DNA from: JAWWOL01 sp963797535
GTDB taxonomy: Bacteria > Actinomycetota > Actinomycetes > JAWWOL01
Length of the DNA: 64,000 bases
Direction: 5' to 3'
Assembly: GCA_963797535.1 (NCBI GenBank)
Contig: CAWCPQ010000001.1
Span: forward strand, 1,922,001-1,986,000
In this document: positions 43,641 through 52,139 of the stretch, piece by piece
Numbering within the stretch: the first letter of the stretch is position 1
Layout: every line of letters starts with the position of its first letter
Made by a program: the position numbers and the translations under genes
Notes under the pieces: model-generated
Seen by the model: only the letters and a program-made list of their open reading frames with translations
The model's database searches: none
What the model was told of the DNA's origin: nothing

Positions 43641-43681
43641 CGCTGGCCACCTCCCCACGTCGACGAAGCCCGCACATGAGT

Positions 43682-43726
43682 ACGGCCGACCCTTCCCGCC
43701 CTTTCGGACGGGTAAGGGTCGGCCGT
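43682..43726 (-). terminator. Hairpin after glutamine synthetase
   Basis: ACGGCCGACCCTT (43682-43694) and AAGGGTCGGCCGT (43714-43726) form a perfect 13-bp stem. The loop of 19 contains a second small stem. It lies 20 bases after the glutamine synthetase stop and separates it from the potassium channel gene. No T-run follows. Confidence 0.75.
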
Positions 43727-43746
43727 GACAACTCACACTGGCGCAG

Positions 43747-45921
43747 CTACAGGATGAACAGCATCTCCTGGTAGGTCGGCAGCGGCCACAGGTCGTCGGC
43801 CACCAGGTGCTCGAGCTCGTCGGCTGCCGCGCGTACGGACGCCATCGCCGGGAGCAGACCACCCTGCGCGTGCTCCGCCTCGGCGAGAGGCGTGTCGTGG
43901 TCGTGAGCCAGCTCGGAGCGCAATGTCTTCAACGCCGATCCGAGCGCAGTCACGTGCTCCGAGATGGTGTCCAGCGCGGAGCGGTCGCCGGTAATGCCAG
44001 CAGCCAGCAAGGTCGCATAGTTGGCGGCAACCTCGGTCTGGTAGCGCATCGCGGACGGCAGGATCGAGGTCGTGCCGATCTCGAGGGTGAGCCGAGCCTC
44101 GACACCGATGCTCAACGCGTACTGCTCGAGTGCGATCTCGTAGCGACTGTGCATCTCACGGTGGCTGAAGACGTTGTACTTGCTGAACAGCTCGAGCGCC
44201 TCGTCCGAGATGAGCTCGGGCAGGGCGTCCAGCGTGGTCTTGAGGTTCGGCAAGCCGCGGGCGGCCGCCTCGACCTGCCACTCGTCGGAGTAGCCGTCGC
44301 CGTTGAAGACCGCGCCACCGTGAACGGTGATGATCTCCTCGAGCACCTTCTGCACGGCGACGTTGAACTCGGTGCCGTCCGCGATCAGTGAGTCGAGCTC
44401 GTCGGCGATGAACTGCAGCGCCTCGGCCAGGATCGTGTTGATCGTGACCATCGGCCCGGCGACGGACTGCAGCGAGCCGGGGGCACGGAACTCGAACCGG
44501 TTGCCGGTGAAGGCGAACGGGCTGGTGCGGTTGCGGTCACCGGGGTCGGTCGGGAGCACGGGCAGCGTGTCGACGCCGATCCGCAAGGTGCCCTTCTCCT
44601 TGGATGAGGTGGCACCGCCCTTGGCGATCTGGTCGAAGACGTCCATGAGCTGGTCGCCCAGGAAGATCGAGATGATCGCAGGCGGGGCCTCGTTGGCACC
44701 CAGGCGGTGGTCGTTGGTCGCCGAGGCGACGGACGCCCGCAGCAGTCCGCCGTACTTGTGCACCGAACGGATGACCGCTGCGCAGAAGACGAGGAACTGG
44801 GCGTTGTCGTGCGGCGTGTCACCCGGCAGCAGCAGGTTGCCCTCGCTCGCGTTGCCGAGCGAGAAGTTGACGTGCTTGCCGGAGCCGTTGATGCCCTCGA
44901 ACGGCTTCTCGTGGAACAGGCACTCCATGCCGTGCTTCTGCGCCTGCTTCTTGAGCGTGACCATCAGCAGCTGCTGGTGGTCGGCCGCGACGTTGGAGCG
45001 CTCGAACATCGGCGCGAGCTCGAACTGGCCGGGTGCGACCTCGTTGTGCCGGGTCTTGGCCGGGATGCCCAGCTTGAACAGCTCACGCTCGGTGTCGAGC
45101 ATGTAGCCGAGGACCCGGTCCGGAATGGCGCCGAAGTAGTGGTCGTCGAACTCCTGGCCCTTCGGCGGCTTGGCACCGAACAGGGTCCGGCCGGAGTTGA
45201 GCAGGTCGGGGCGGGCGAAGAAGAAGCTGCGATCGATCAGGAAGTACTCCTGCTCGGCGCCGCAGAAGGACACGACGGCGTCCGGCTGCTCGTGGCCGAA
45301 ATGCTTGAGCACCCGCCGGGCCTGGACGGCCATGGCCTGCTGCGAGCGCAGCAACGGCGTCTTGTGGTCGAGCGCGTCGCCGGTCATCGAGACGAAGACC
45401 GTGGGGATGCACAACGTGTTGCCGTTGGAGTTCTCGAGCACGTACGCGGGGCTGGTGACGTCCCAGCCGGTGTAGCCGCGGGCCTCGAAGGTGGAGCGCA
45501 GGCCGCCGTTGGGGAAGCTGGACGCATCGGGCTCGCCCTGGGTCAGGGTCTTGCCGGCGAACTCCGCGATCGCCAGGCCGTCGCCACCGGGCTCGAGGAA
45601 GCTGTCGTGCTTCTCAGCCGTAAAGCCGGTCAGCGGGTAGAAGACGTGGGCGTAGTGGGTCGCGCCCTTCTCCATCGCCCAGTCCTTCATGGCGGAGGCA
45701 ACCACGTCGGCAACCGCCGGGTCGAGGGTCGCCGAGTGCTCGATCGTCGCCATGACCGACTTGAAGACGTTCTTCGGCAGCCGCTTCTGCATGACCGCCT
45801 TGCTGAAGACGTTCGAGCCAAAGACCTCGCCAGGACCCTCGGTGATGTCGAACGAGGTGGCGGGTGGCGAATATGCCTTCACCGCGTCGATGGCTTGCAG
45901 ACGAGCGCTACTTCCACTCAT
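43747..45921 (-). CDS. glnN: Type III glutamine synthetase
   Basis: This enzyme joins ammonia and glutamate in an ATP-dependent reaction. It is 724 residues, the large subunit size of GSIII, which forms dodecamers. Signatures: EVFGSNVFSKAVMQKRLP near the N-terminus, FCGAEQEYFLIDRSFF, KHGMECLFHEKPFEGINGSGKHVNFSLG, and ETP/ATNDHRLGANEAPPAII. GSI (GlnA) is the usual actinobacterial enzyme, so this is a second isoenzyme or a replacement. A GlnR-like box lies 100 bases upstream, so nitrogen control is likely. Confidence 0.95.
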   Translation of the reverse strand: MSGSSARLQAIDAVKAYSPPATSFDITEGPGEVFGSNVFSKAVMQKRLPKNVFKSVMATIEHSATLDPAVADVVASAMKDWAMEKGATHYAHVFYPLTGFTAEKHDSFLEPGGDGLAIAEFAGKTLTQGEPDASSFPNGGLRSTFEARGYTGWDVTSPAYVLENSNGNTLCIPTVFVSMTGDALDHKTPLLRSQQAMAVQARRVLKHFGHEQPDAVVSFCGAEQEYFLIDRSFFFARPDLLNSGRTLFGAKPPKGQEFDDHYFGAIPDRVLGYMLDTERELFKLGIPAKTRHNEVAPGQFELAPMFERSNVAADHQQLLMVTLKKQAQKHGMECLFHEKPFEGINGSGKHVNFSLGNASEGNLLLPGDTPHDNAQFLVFCAAVIRSVHKYGGLLRASVASATNDHRLGANEAPPAIISIFLGDQLMDVFDQIAKGGATSSKEKGTLRIGVDTLPVLPTDPGDRNRTSPFAFTGNRFEFRAPGSLQSVAGPMVTINTILAEALQFIADELDSLIADGTEFNVAVQKVLEEIITVHGGAVFNGDGYSDEWQVEAAARGLPNLKTTLDALPELISDEALELFSKYNVFSHREMHSRYEIALEQYALSIGVEARLTLEIGTTSILPSAMRYQTEVAANYATLLAAGITGDRSALDTISEHVTALGSALKTLRSELAHDHDTPLAEAEHAQGGLLPAMASVRAAADELEHLVADDLWPLPTYQEMLFIL

Positions 45922-46020
45922 GTGTCACTCCTTGCGTTCCCGCGGTCAAGGTGAGGCGGACTGGCGGCATAGGTGTCCGCGTCGGTCCCCGTAAACGTAG
46001 GCGCGGGTTTGGACCCGGAG

Positions 46021-46036
46021 GTTTCACGATTGTTAA
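46021..46036 (-). promoter_or_regulatory. GlnR-like box upstream of glutamine synthetase
   Basis: On the minus strand TTAAC-n6-GAAAC matches the actinobacterial GlnR half-site pair gTnAC-n6-GaAAC, 100 bases upstream of the glutamine synthetase start. A second pair in the usual 22-base repeat is not clear (GTCCA at the expected place). One half-site pair only, so the score is moderate. Confidence 0.55.
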
Positions 46037-46162
46037 CGCTGACTACCTTTCCCGTGTCGCCGTGCGCACCCGTCCCACGGAGACATGAACCAGCCTTGGT
46101 CAAAGCCACGCGGCACGCGATGATGTGGCTGCCCGGGTGACTCGTACAGAACGGTGGTCCCT

Positions 46163-47581
46163 ATGGAGCACGTCGAAATTGGTACGGACACGCTGCAGAA
46201 GGCGTTGCGGATCAACCTCGACCCCCGGTGGTACGGAACGGTTGCCGAGATCGGCGCCGGTCAGGAAGTTGCCCGTTGGTTCTTCCGTGCCGGTGGCGCC
46301 GCCGGCACCATCGCCAAGTCCATGTCGGCCTACGACATGGAGGTCAGCGACGCGGTCTACGGCAAGTCGGAACGCTACGTCTCCCTCGGCCGGCTCGAGG
46401 CGATGCTCGACCACGAGTTCGACCTCAACGTCGACCGCCTCGGCGAGAGCCGCGGCGACAACACCTGCTTCTTCGCCTTCGCCGACACCGTGGTCGCCCG
46501 CAGCTACAAGGGCGGCAACGAGTGTCACGGCTGGATGGGCGTACGGTTCCAAGCCCACCCGTTCGACGACGCGAACCAGATCGTCGTGCACGTGCGGATG
46601 CTCGACGAAGGCGCCGACCTTCAGCAGGAAGCGCTCGGCATCGTCGGCGTCAACCTTCTGCACGCGGCGTTCTTCGAGCGGCACGAGCCGGACGCGCTCG
46701 TCGCCACCCTGCTCGACCGGCTGTCCACCGGCCGGATCGAGATCGACATGATCCAGTTCAAGGGCATCGAGTTCCGGCGGGTGGACAACCGGCTCATGGC
46801 GCTCAAGCTGGTCCAGCTCGGGCTGAGCGGCGTGGCCATGTTCGGCCCCGACGGCGAAGTGCTTCAGCCGTCGGAGGTGCTGCGCAAGCACCACGTCCTG
46901 GTCGAGCGCGGCAGCTTCCGGCCGCCGACGGTCGTCAACATCGACATGCTCGACTGCGCCATGGCGAAGTTCACTGCCGATCCCGGCTTGAGCGACATGC
47001 CGGTGCTCGCCCTTACCGAGCTGACGATGGCCAACCTGCTGGCCGGCGGCTCCGAGGTCGACCGTCGCGACTTCCTCGCCCGCGCCGACCTGCTCGCCGC
47101 CTGCGGCATGACCGTGCTGATCTCGGACTACTTCGAGTACAACCGTCTCGCCGCCTACCTGCAGGCACGGACGACCGGCCGGATCGGCATCGTCATGGGC
47201 GTGCCGTCACTCATCGACATGTTCGACGAGGCCAACCACGTGCAACGGCCCGGCGGCATCCTCGAGAGCTTCGGCCGGCTGTTCAAGAACGACCTCAAGC
47301 TCTACGTCTACCCGATGCGCAAGATGGACACCGGCGAGATCCTGACTGTCGACGACCTCACGGTGAAGCCGGAGCTGCAGCCACTGTTCGACTACCTCGC
47401 CCGCCGCGGCAGCTTCGTCAACCTCGACAACTTCCGCGAGGACTACCTGCCGATCCTGAGCCGCGACGTGCTCAAGCGGATCGCCGGCGGGGACCATGAG
47501 TGGGAGCAGATGGTGCCGCAGGCGGTGGCCGACCTGATCATCGCCCGGTCCTTCTTCGGCCACCACAAGTACGCGTCCTGA
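46163..47581 (+). CDS. Conserved protein of unknown function
   Basis: This is a 472-residue soluble protein. It contains QKALRINLDPRWYGTVAEIGAGQEVARWFFRAGGAAGTIAKSMSAYDMEVSDAVYG, FADTVVARSYKGGNECHGWMGVRFQ, and GPDGEVLQPSEVLRKHHVLVERGSFRPPTVVNIDML. I recall close relatives across cyanobacteria, proteobacteria and actinobacteria that carry misleading database names (nicotinate-nucleotide adenylyltransferase, TonB-dependent receptor); nothing here supports those names. No TM or signal peptide. Cys 163-like CHGW and DCAMAKF are conserved in my recollection. The ATG at 46163 was preferred over GTG 46154. It diverges from the glutamine synthetase gene. Confidence 0.85.
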   Translation: MEHVEIGTDTLQKALRINLDPRWYGTVAEIGAGQEVARWFFRAGGAAGTIAKSMSAYDMEVSDAVYGKSERYVSLGRLEAMLDHEFDLNVDRLGESRGDNTCFFAFADTVVARSYKGGNECHGWMGVRFQAHPFDDANQIVVHVRMLDEGADLQQEALGIVGVNLLHAAFFERHEPDALVATLLDRLSTGRIEIDMIQFKGIEFRRVDNRLMALKLVQLGLSGVAMFGPDGEVLQPSEVLRKHHVLVERGSFRPPTVVNIDMLDCAMAKFTADPGLSDMPVLALTELTMANLLAGGSEVDRRDFLARADLLAACGMTVLISDYFEYNRLAAYLQARTTGRIGIVMGVPSLIDMFDEANHVQRPGGILESFGRLFKNDLKLYVYPMRKMDTGEILTVDDLTVKPELQPLFDYLARRGSFVNLDNFREDYLPILSRDVLKRIAGGDHEWEQMVPQAVADLIIARSFFGHHKYAS

Positions 47582-47646
47582 CCGGTCGTCCCGGCCCCTG
47601 ACCGACCGGCGTATCAGCGAACCGGCTCACGGCTCTGTCCTCGTGA

Positions 47647-48438
47647 GTGGGGGTGATGGCCGTGATCGGCTCGGCGCTGCTGGCTACCGGCGGACTGGCC
47701 GCTGCCGTCGCCGTCGTCACACCCCCGGCGCTGGTGCTCAGACCAACTGCCGCTCCACCGGGCACCCGGGTACAGGTCTTCCTGCCCGACGTACCGCCGG
47801 CTCTCAACACACAGCCGTGCACGGTCTCCGTCGCTGGGCAGCCCACCGCCGCCGACTGCTCCGTCACCAAGGGGATATTGACCGCGACGTTCACGGTGCC
47901 GGCTGACCTGACCGTCCCCGATCCTGAAGTACGTGCGTGCATCCCTGACTGCGTCAAGGCCGCGTTCTCGGGCACGCGGACGCTCACTGTCACCAAGAGT
48001 GCCGCCAAGCCGAGTTCCGTTCCGCCTCCCGCGTCGGCTTCGGCAACCCCTTCGGCTTCGGCCTTGTCGGCGTCGGCAGCGGCCCCGTCGTCTGCAGCGG
48101 CGACGGCAGCCGCCCGGTCGTCCTCGGGCTCGTCGTCAGGGAGATCATCCGCGGCGTCCGCAACATCCCGGCCCCGGCCCGGTCACACGGGCGTGACCTG
48201 GCCGCTGTCGCCGCCGCAGACCGGTGGCGTCGCCGCCCTCGGCCTCGTACTCGTCGCGGGCACCGGCAGGGTGATCACCCGGCGTCCCGGTCGCGGGGCA
48301 ATGCCGACCGTCCAGGTGCGGCTGCGCACTCACCCGGGCGACCCGCCCCGGCTCACCGGGGTGCACAACTCGAGAGTGCACTCCGTGCACCTTCGGCTGC
48401 GTACCAACGGACCGACCACGGAAGGACCGCAACCATGA
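47647..48438 (+). CDS. Putative cell-surface protein with LPxTG-like sorting region
   Basis: This is a 263-residue protein. An N-terminal hydrophobic segment (GSALLATGGLAAAVAVVTPPALV) is followed by a beta-rich region (to about 120) with cysteines in pairs (CTVSV, CSVTK, RACIPDC), then a Ser/Ala/Pro-rich stretch, then PPQTGG and a second hydrophobic helix (VAALGLVLVAGTG) with a basic flank RVITRRPGRG. This resembles an LPxTG wall-anchor except for the first two residues, and 50 further residues follow the helix, which is unusual. It overlaps the next gene by 4 bases (ATGA). Function unknown. Confidence 0.62.
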   Translation: MGVMAVIGSALLATGGLAAAVAVVTPPALVLRPTAAPPGTRVQVFLPDVPPALNTQPCTVSVAGQPTAADCSVTKGILTATFTVPADLTVPDPEVRACIPDCVKAAFSGTRTLTVTKSAAKPSSVPPPASASATPSASALSASAAAPSSAAATAAARSSSGSSSGRSSAASATSRPRPGHTGVTWPLSPPQTGGVAALGLVLVAGTGRVITRRPGRGAMPTVQVRLRTHPGDPPRLTGVHNSRVHSVHLRLRTNGPTTEGPQP

Positions 48439-49091
48439 CGCGCCTGGCCGTCAAAGATCGCTCGCTGGACAAGAGGGTGAAGAAGTCACTGAAGACGGCG
48501 CTCGCCGGCAGTCGGCCCGCGGTGCGCGAGCTGACCCATCGACAGGTCACGGAGTGTCTGTCCACGTTGCTCGACATCGACCTGACCCACCTCGCTACCG
48601 CTGCCTGGCGGACGTGCGACGACTTGGTCGAAGCGGCCGAGCGTACCCACCGCGAGCCAGGGAGCCGGGCGGTTGTCGACATCGCCCAGCAGCACTACGA
48701 CGCCCGCAGGGAGGCGACGCTCGACATCAGCCTCGACGGGCAGCGGGTCTCCGCCCTACCCGTACGGCTGGACATCGGTCTCGACCTGACCGGTCTCCGG
48801 GCCGTGGTGGTCAACGGCTGCATCACCGAGATCGACGGCGGAACCGGCAAGCTGACCGCGACCCTCTCCCTGGACGCGGTCGCGTTGCCACCCGCCAGCA
48901 AGCCACTCGACCTGCCGTTCGAGGTACAGGTCAAGCCTCCGGTGTCACTGCTGAGACCGTCACCCGTGGCACCTGCTTCCGCCGTCCCACCACCCCCGCT
49001 GGAGATCCGGCTGCCGGCCGGAACGAGCGCGGGCCAGCCCGTTACGGAAATGCCGCAAATCGGGGCGGCCCACCCACCCGTTGAAGGCTGA
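48435..49091 (+). CDS. Unknown protein coupled to the surface protein
   Basis: This 218-residue soluble protein starts with a basic region (KDRSLDKRVKKSLKTALAG), then a helical segment and a beta-rich part (RREATLDISLDGQRVSALPVRLDIGLDLTGLRAVVVNGCITEIDGGTGKLTATLSLDAVAL), ending in a Pro-rich tail. I recognise no domain. ATG overlaps the upstream stop and follows AAGGACCGC, so it is co-translated with the surface protein. Confidence 0.65.
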   Translation: MTRLAVKDRSLDKRVKKSLKTALAGSRPAVRELTHRQVTECLSTLLDIDLTHLATAAWRTCDDLVEAAERTHREPGSRAVVDIAQQHYDARREATLDISLDGQRVSALPVRLDIGLDLTGLRAVVVNGCITEIDGGTGKLTATLSLDAVALPPASKPLDLPFEVQVKPPVSLLRPSPVAPASAVPPPPLEIRLPAGTSAGQPVTEMPQIGAAHPPVEG

Positions 49092-49145
49092 CAGATCGTC
49101 CCTGCAGAGGCACACTCAACGGGAGAAGCCTCGAGGGGAGCGTGA

Positions 49146-50360
49146 GTGACCGACCTGCGTCAAAACCGGCGACGGGTCGAACACGCATGGCGGCGCAGGT
49201 TCGGTGCGGAGATCCTCGAGGGCTCCCGCGAGGACCTGATTCGCGACGAGGTTCGAGCCTCCTGGGAGCGGTCGGTCCGCCGCACGTCGGTCCACCTGCT
49301 CGCGGCACCCGTCGACGAGTCCATCGACCCGGTCGACCTCTGGCGGGACAGCCCGCTGCGGCCAGCCATCGAGGCGATCGATGACGAGATCCGCGAGCTG
49401 GCTGAGGATCGCGGGTTCGTGGCTGCGGTGATGGATGACAGCGGCCGGCTGGTCTGGACGGCCGGCAGCCGGCACATGCGCCGCCGGGCCGAGACAGTCA
49501 ACTTCGCCCCCGGTGGCCTGTGGAACGAGGACAGCGTGGGCACCAACGCTCTGGCGCTCGCACTCGACCACGACCGGCCGGCGCACGTCTTCAGTGCCGA
49601 GCACTACGCGGCGATGATCCATGGCTGGTGCTGCTTCGCCGCGCCGCTGCGCGACCCGGTCAACGGCCGGCCGCTCGGCGTGCTCGACCTGTCCTCGACC
49701 TGGGACCGCGCGCACCCGATGGCGCTGGCGGCGGTACGAGCGCTCGCGAAGGCCGCGCAGGCGGTGCTCGATGCCGATGCCCGCTCGGTGCACCGTGCGG
49801 CGCTGGCCAGTGCCAGCACCGACATCCGGGTCCTGGGCAGCCGCGAGGTGCGCCGCGACGGAAGGGTCGTGCCATTGGCCCTGCGGCAGGCCGAGGTGCT
49901 GACCCTGCTCGCCCTGGCCGGCGAGGGGCTGTCGCCCGAGCGGCTGCACGACCTGCTGCACGGCGACCGGTCGGTGTCGATGGTGACCACCAAGGCCGAC
50001 GTCTCACACCTGCGGTCTCTGCTCGGCGGCGCGGTGACCACCCGGCGCTACTCCCTGGACGACGACGTCATCGTCGACGTGGCCCGGTTGCGCGACGCGC
50101 TCCGAGACGGGGACCAAGCCAAAGTTTCCTTGCTCTACAACGGTTCTTTGCTGCCGGAGAGCGACGCGCCCGGCATCCGCGAATGGCGCGACGTCATCGA
50201 CGTCGCCGTACGCGAGGTCGCCCTGTCGTCGGGATCCCTGGCGCTCGCTGAACGTCTGCCGTACGACCTGGCCGTCCAGGAAGCCGCCGTGTCCTTCCTC
50301 AGCCCGAACGATCCACGGGCGATCTGGGCCAACGCGAGGGTACGGCGGGCGGAACGCTGA
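49146..50360 (+). CDS. GAF-domain transcriptional regulator with C-terminal winged helix
   Basis: This is a 404-residue regulator. An N-terminal helical part (IRDEVRASWERSVRRT, typical of AcoR-like sensors) precedes a GAF domain (about 65-215; AVMDDSGRLVWTAGSRHMRRRAETVNFAPGGLWNEDSVGTNALALAL and HGWCCFAAPLRDPVNGRPLGVLDLSSTW). The AAA+ domain of true AcoR is absent; instead a C-terminal winged-helix/BTAD-like region (PLALRQAEVLTLLALAGEGLSPERLHDLLHGD) follows. It ends before a strong hairpin. Genes of this class often control aldehyde dehydrogenase genes, and the P5C dehydrogenase operon lies 1.8 kb away. The start is GTG 49146 after GAGGGGAG. Confidence 0.83.
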   Translation: MTDLRQNRRRVEHAWRRRFGAEILEGSREDLIRDEVRASWERSVRRTSVHLLAAPVDESIDPVDLWRDSPLRPAIEAIDDEIRELAEDRGFVAAVMDDSGRLVWTAGSRHMRRRAETVNFAPGGLWNEDSVGTNALALALDHDRPAHVFSAEHYAAMIHGWCCFAAPLRDPVNGRPLGVLDLSSTWDRAHPMALAAVRALAKAAQAVLDADARSVHRAALASASTDIRVLGSREVRRDGRVVPLALRQAEVLTLLALAGEGLSPERLHDLLHGDRSVSMVTTKADVSHLRSLLGGAVTTRRYSLDDDVIVDVARLRDALRDGDQAKVSLLYNGSLLPESDAPGIREWRDVIDVAVREVALSSGSLALAERLPYDLAVQEAAVSFLSPNDPRAIWANARVRRAER

Positions 50361-50383
50361 GATTTGCCGCTCGGGAAGCCTGA

Positions 50384-50429
50384 GGGGGATTGGCCGGCCC
50401 CGAGCGGAGTCCGGAGCCGGCCATCCCCC
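50384..50429 (+). terminator. Hairpin after the GAF regulator
   Basis: GGGGGATTGGCCGGC pairs with GCCGGCCATCCCCC, with one bulged T, around a 17-base loop. It starts 24 bases after the GAF regulator stop. A strong stem without a T-run. Confidence 0.65.
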
Positions 50430-50517
50430 GATCCATGGGTGAGCCCCGGGGCGTTGTCCATGAGCATGCCGGACAAAGGTTGGGCCAGGGTTGGTGGCCC
50501 GACCTATGCTGCGGGCC

Positions 50518-51306
50518 ATGGACGACGACTACTTCCGTACCGTTCCGGTTCCGCTACCGCATCGTGGGGGCCTGCACCGGAGCCGCCGGCTGCTGCTCGA
50601 GCTGATCCCGGACTGGACCATGCTCCAGGACCCGGCCGGACGGGTGCTCCCGCCGCAGGAGTGGCCGGGCATCGTCGAGCTGGCGATGGGTCCGGCGATG
50701 ATCGAGGCCGAGGGCTGGATCGAGGACGAGGACGAACGTGCTCGGCTGGTTCTGCGGATGCTGGCCGCTAGCTCCGCAACGGCGGACGGCGACGTGCTGG
50801 CCCGTGCCTTCCAGGTCAACGAGTTCGCCGTCATCGGTCTCACCATCACCATCGAGGAACCGGCTGAGCAGCCCAGCTGGGTGGATCCCCGCAGCCCGGG
50901 GCCGACGCTGGACGAGATCGCGACCACCCACTGCGCGGAGCCGGCCGTGCTGAGCTCGCCAACGCTGCCCCGTTACCTGCGCCTTGCCAGAGACCTGCGC
51001 TCGGGCGACGTCAGCTGGGCCCTGCTGACCGCGATCGCGGCCGAGGACCGCCCCCGCCAGGTGAAGTCGGCCGAGACCGAGGCCAGGGCGGACAGGCTGC
51101 TCGAGCAGGCGCGCAACCCGGCGCTGGTCGAGGAGGATCCGCCGGAGAAGGTCAGCGCAGAGGTCTGGCTGCGCTACGAGGTGCCGGTGCCCCATTCGCC
51201 GGCGCTCGTGACGCTGACGTTCTGCGGCTACGGCGACGCCGGCTTCGACAACCCGCTCGGCGAGGCGAGCCGTCGGGTGGCCGCGCTGGAGTTTGGTAAG
51301 GCCTAG
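50518..51306 (+). CDS. Uncharacterised protein
   Basis: This 262-residue soluble acidic protein (MDDDYFRTVPVPLPHRGG) has no recognised domain. RSRRLLLELIPDWTMLQDPAGRVLPPQEWPGIVELAMGPAMIEAEGWIEDEDERARLVLRMLAA suggests an all-helical N-terminal half. The ATG at 50518 lies 8 bases after a TATGCT (50505-50510) that could be the -10 of a leaderless transcript; an upstream in-frame ATG (50506) is in that element. It is separate from the GAF regulator, being preceded by a terminator, and converges with the membrane protein at 51406. Confidence 0.65.
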   Translation: MDDDYFRTVPVPLPHRGGLHRSRRLLLELIPDWTMLQDPAGRVLPPQEWPGIVELAMGPAMIEAEGWIEDEDERARLVLRMLAASSATADGDVLARAFQVNEFAVIGLTITIEEPAEQPSWVDPRSPGPTLDEIATTHCAEPAVLSSPTLPRYLRLARDLRSGDVSWALLTAIAAEDRPRQVKSAETEARADRLLEQARNPALVEEDPPEKVSAEVWLRYEVPVPHSPALVTLTFCGYGDAGFDNPLGEASRRVAALEFGKA

Positions 51307-51405
51307 CTGGCTGCTCAGCGCCGTCGGCCGAGTGCCAGTCGACCTGCCAAGCCGTCAACGACCGGCTCGTCGCCCACCGCGTTCCGCTCAGTCCGACCGC
51401 CCCAG

Positions 51406-51927
51406 CTAGGTGGCCAGTGCGACCAGCAGGGCGAAGATCCCCAGAACAAGGACCAGCACCCCAGCCACAGCCAGTACGACGCTCAGACGGGTCATCGTGC
51501 TCAATTCCGTTGCGCCCGGCGCCAGCAAGTAGGTCTTGCGGTACGCGCCGGTGTCGGACACCGTTTCCACGGTGAAGGGCACTCCCGATCTGCTAGCGAA
51601 AGAGCTCACGTCGTCTTGTTCCCATCCGTCCGCGGGCAGCCGGCACAGGACCATTCGTTCCCGGTTCAGCAACTCGATGTGCTCGACGAACCTGGTGCCG
51701 GCCTTGTCCGCCACGCGTGCCCTGCTCCAGATGATGCTGGCAACACCGTGCTGACCGGCCACTCCGCGCAACGCCACCGGCAGGACCACGCGCTCGCCAC
51801 GGAGGCCGGTGACCACGATGCCCTCGGGGCCGAGGGCCAGCCGGGTGCTGTCCGCGTAGCGGTTGGGCTTGTCGGGATTGCGCCTGGCCGGCCCGACCGA
51901 GAACAGCCCGTCGGCAGACTCGCTCAC
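51406..51927 (-). CDS. Membrane-anchored protein, last gene of the P5C dehydrogenase operon
   Basis: This 173-residue protein has a soluble N-terminal domain (about 1-140) rich in beta-strand-like sequence and a single C-terminal TM helix (LSVVLAVAVGVLVLVLGIFALLVAL-type). The GTG at 51927 overlaps the stop of the 71-residue gene (GTGA). I recognise no family. A longer frame to 52293 is shadow. Confidence 0.65.
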   Translation of the reverse strand: MSESADGLFSVGPARRNPDKPNRYADSTRLALGPEGIVVTGLRGERVVLPVALRGVAGQHGVASIIWSRARVADKAGTRFVEHIELLNRERMVLCRLPADGWEQDDVSSFASRSGVPFTVETVSDTGAYRKTYLLAPGATELSTMTRLSVVLAVAGVLVLVLGIFALLVALAT

Positions 51928-52139
51928 TTGTCCCGCTCGAAATGAGGGGCACACGGCCCGAGGGCCACCGAGCCATCCCGTACGGCGGCCTCGCTGGCCG
52001 AGCCTTCGCCGAACGTGATGTTCAGCATGCCGGGCGCCTTCACGCCGGTCCGGAGAGGCTGCGGACAGTCCGAGCCGGTCTCTTGACTTTCTGCCGACAC
52101 CCTGGCCGTACCGAAGGAGATGGAAACCAACCGGCTCAT
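51924..52139 (-). CDS. Small unknown protein in the P5C dehydrogenase operon
   Basis: This 71-residue protein begins with ATG overlapping the P5C dehydrogenase stop (ATGA) and ends overlapping the next gene (GTGA). It contains a CPQPL and a GPCAPHF cysteine. No domain recognised. The coupling at both ends is the main support. Confidence 0.6.
   Translation of the reverse strand: MSRLVSISFGTARVSAESQETGSDCPQPLRTGVKAPGMLNITFGEGSASEAAVRDGSVALGPCAPHFERDK

Noticed and set aside
41829..43679. A plus-strand frame of 616 residues.
   Set aside because: Antisense to the potassium channel, which has the TVGYGD filter and RCK motifs; the translation is Asp/Gly/Arg-rich without domain.
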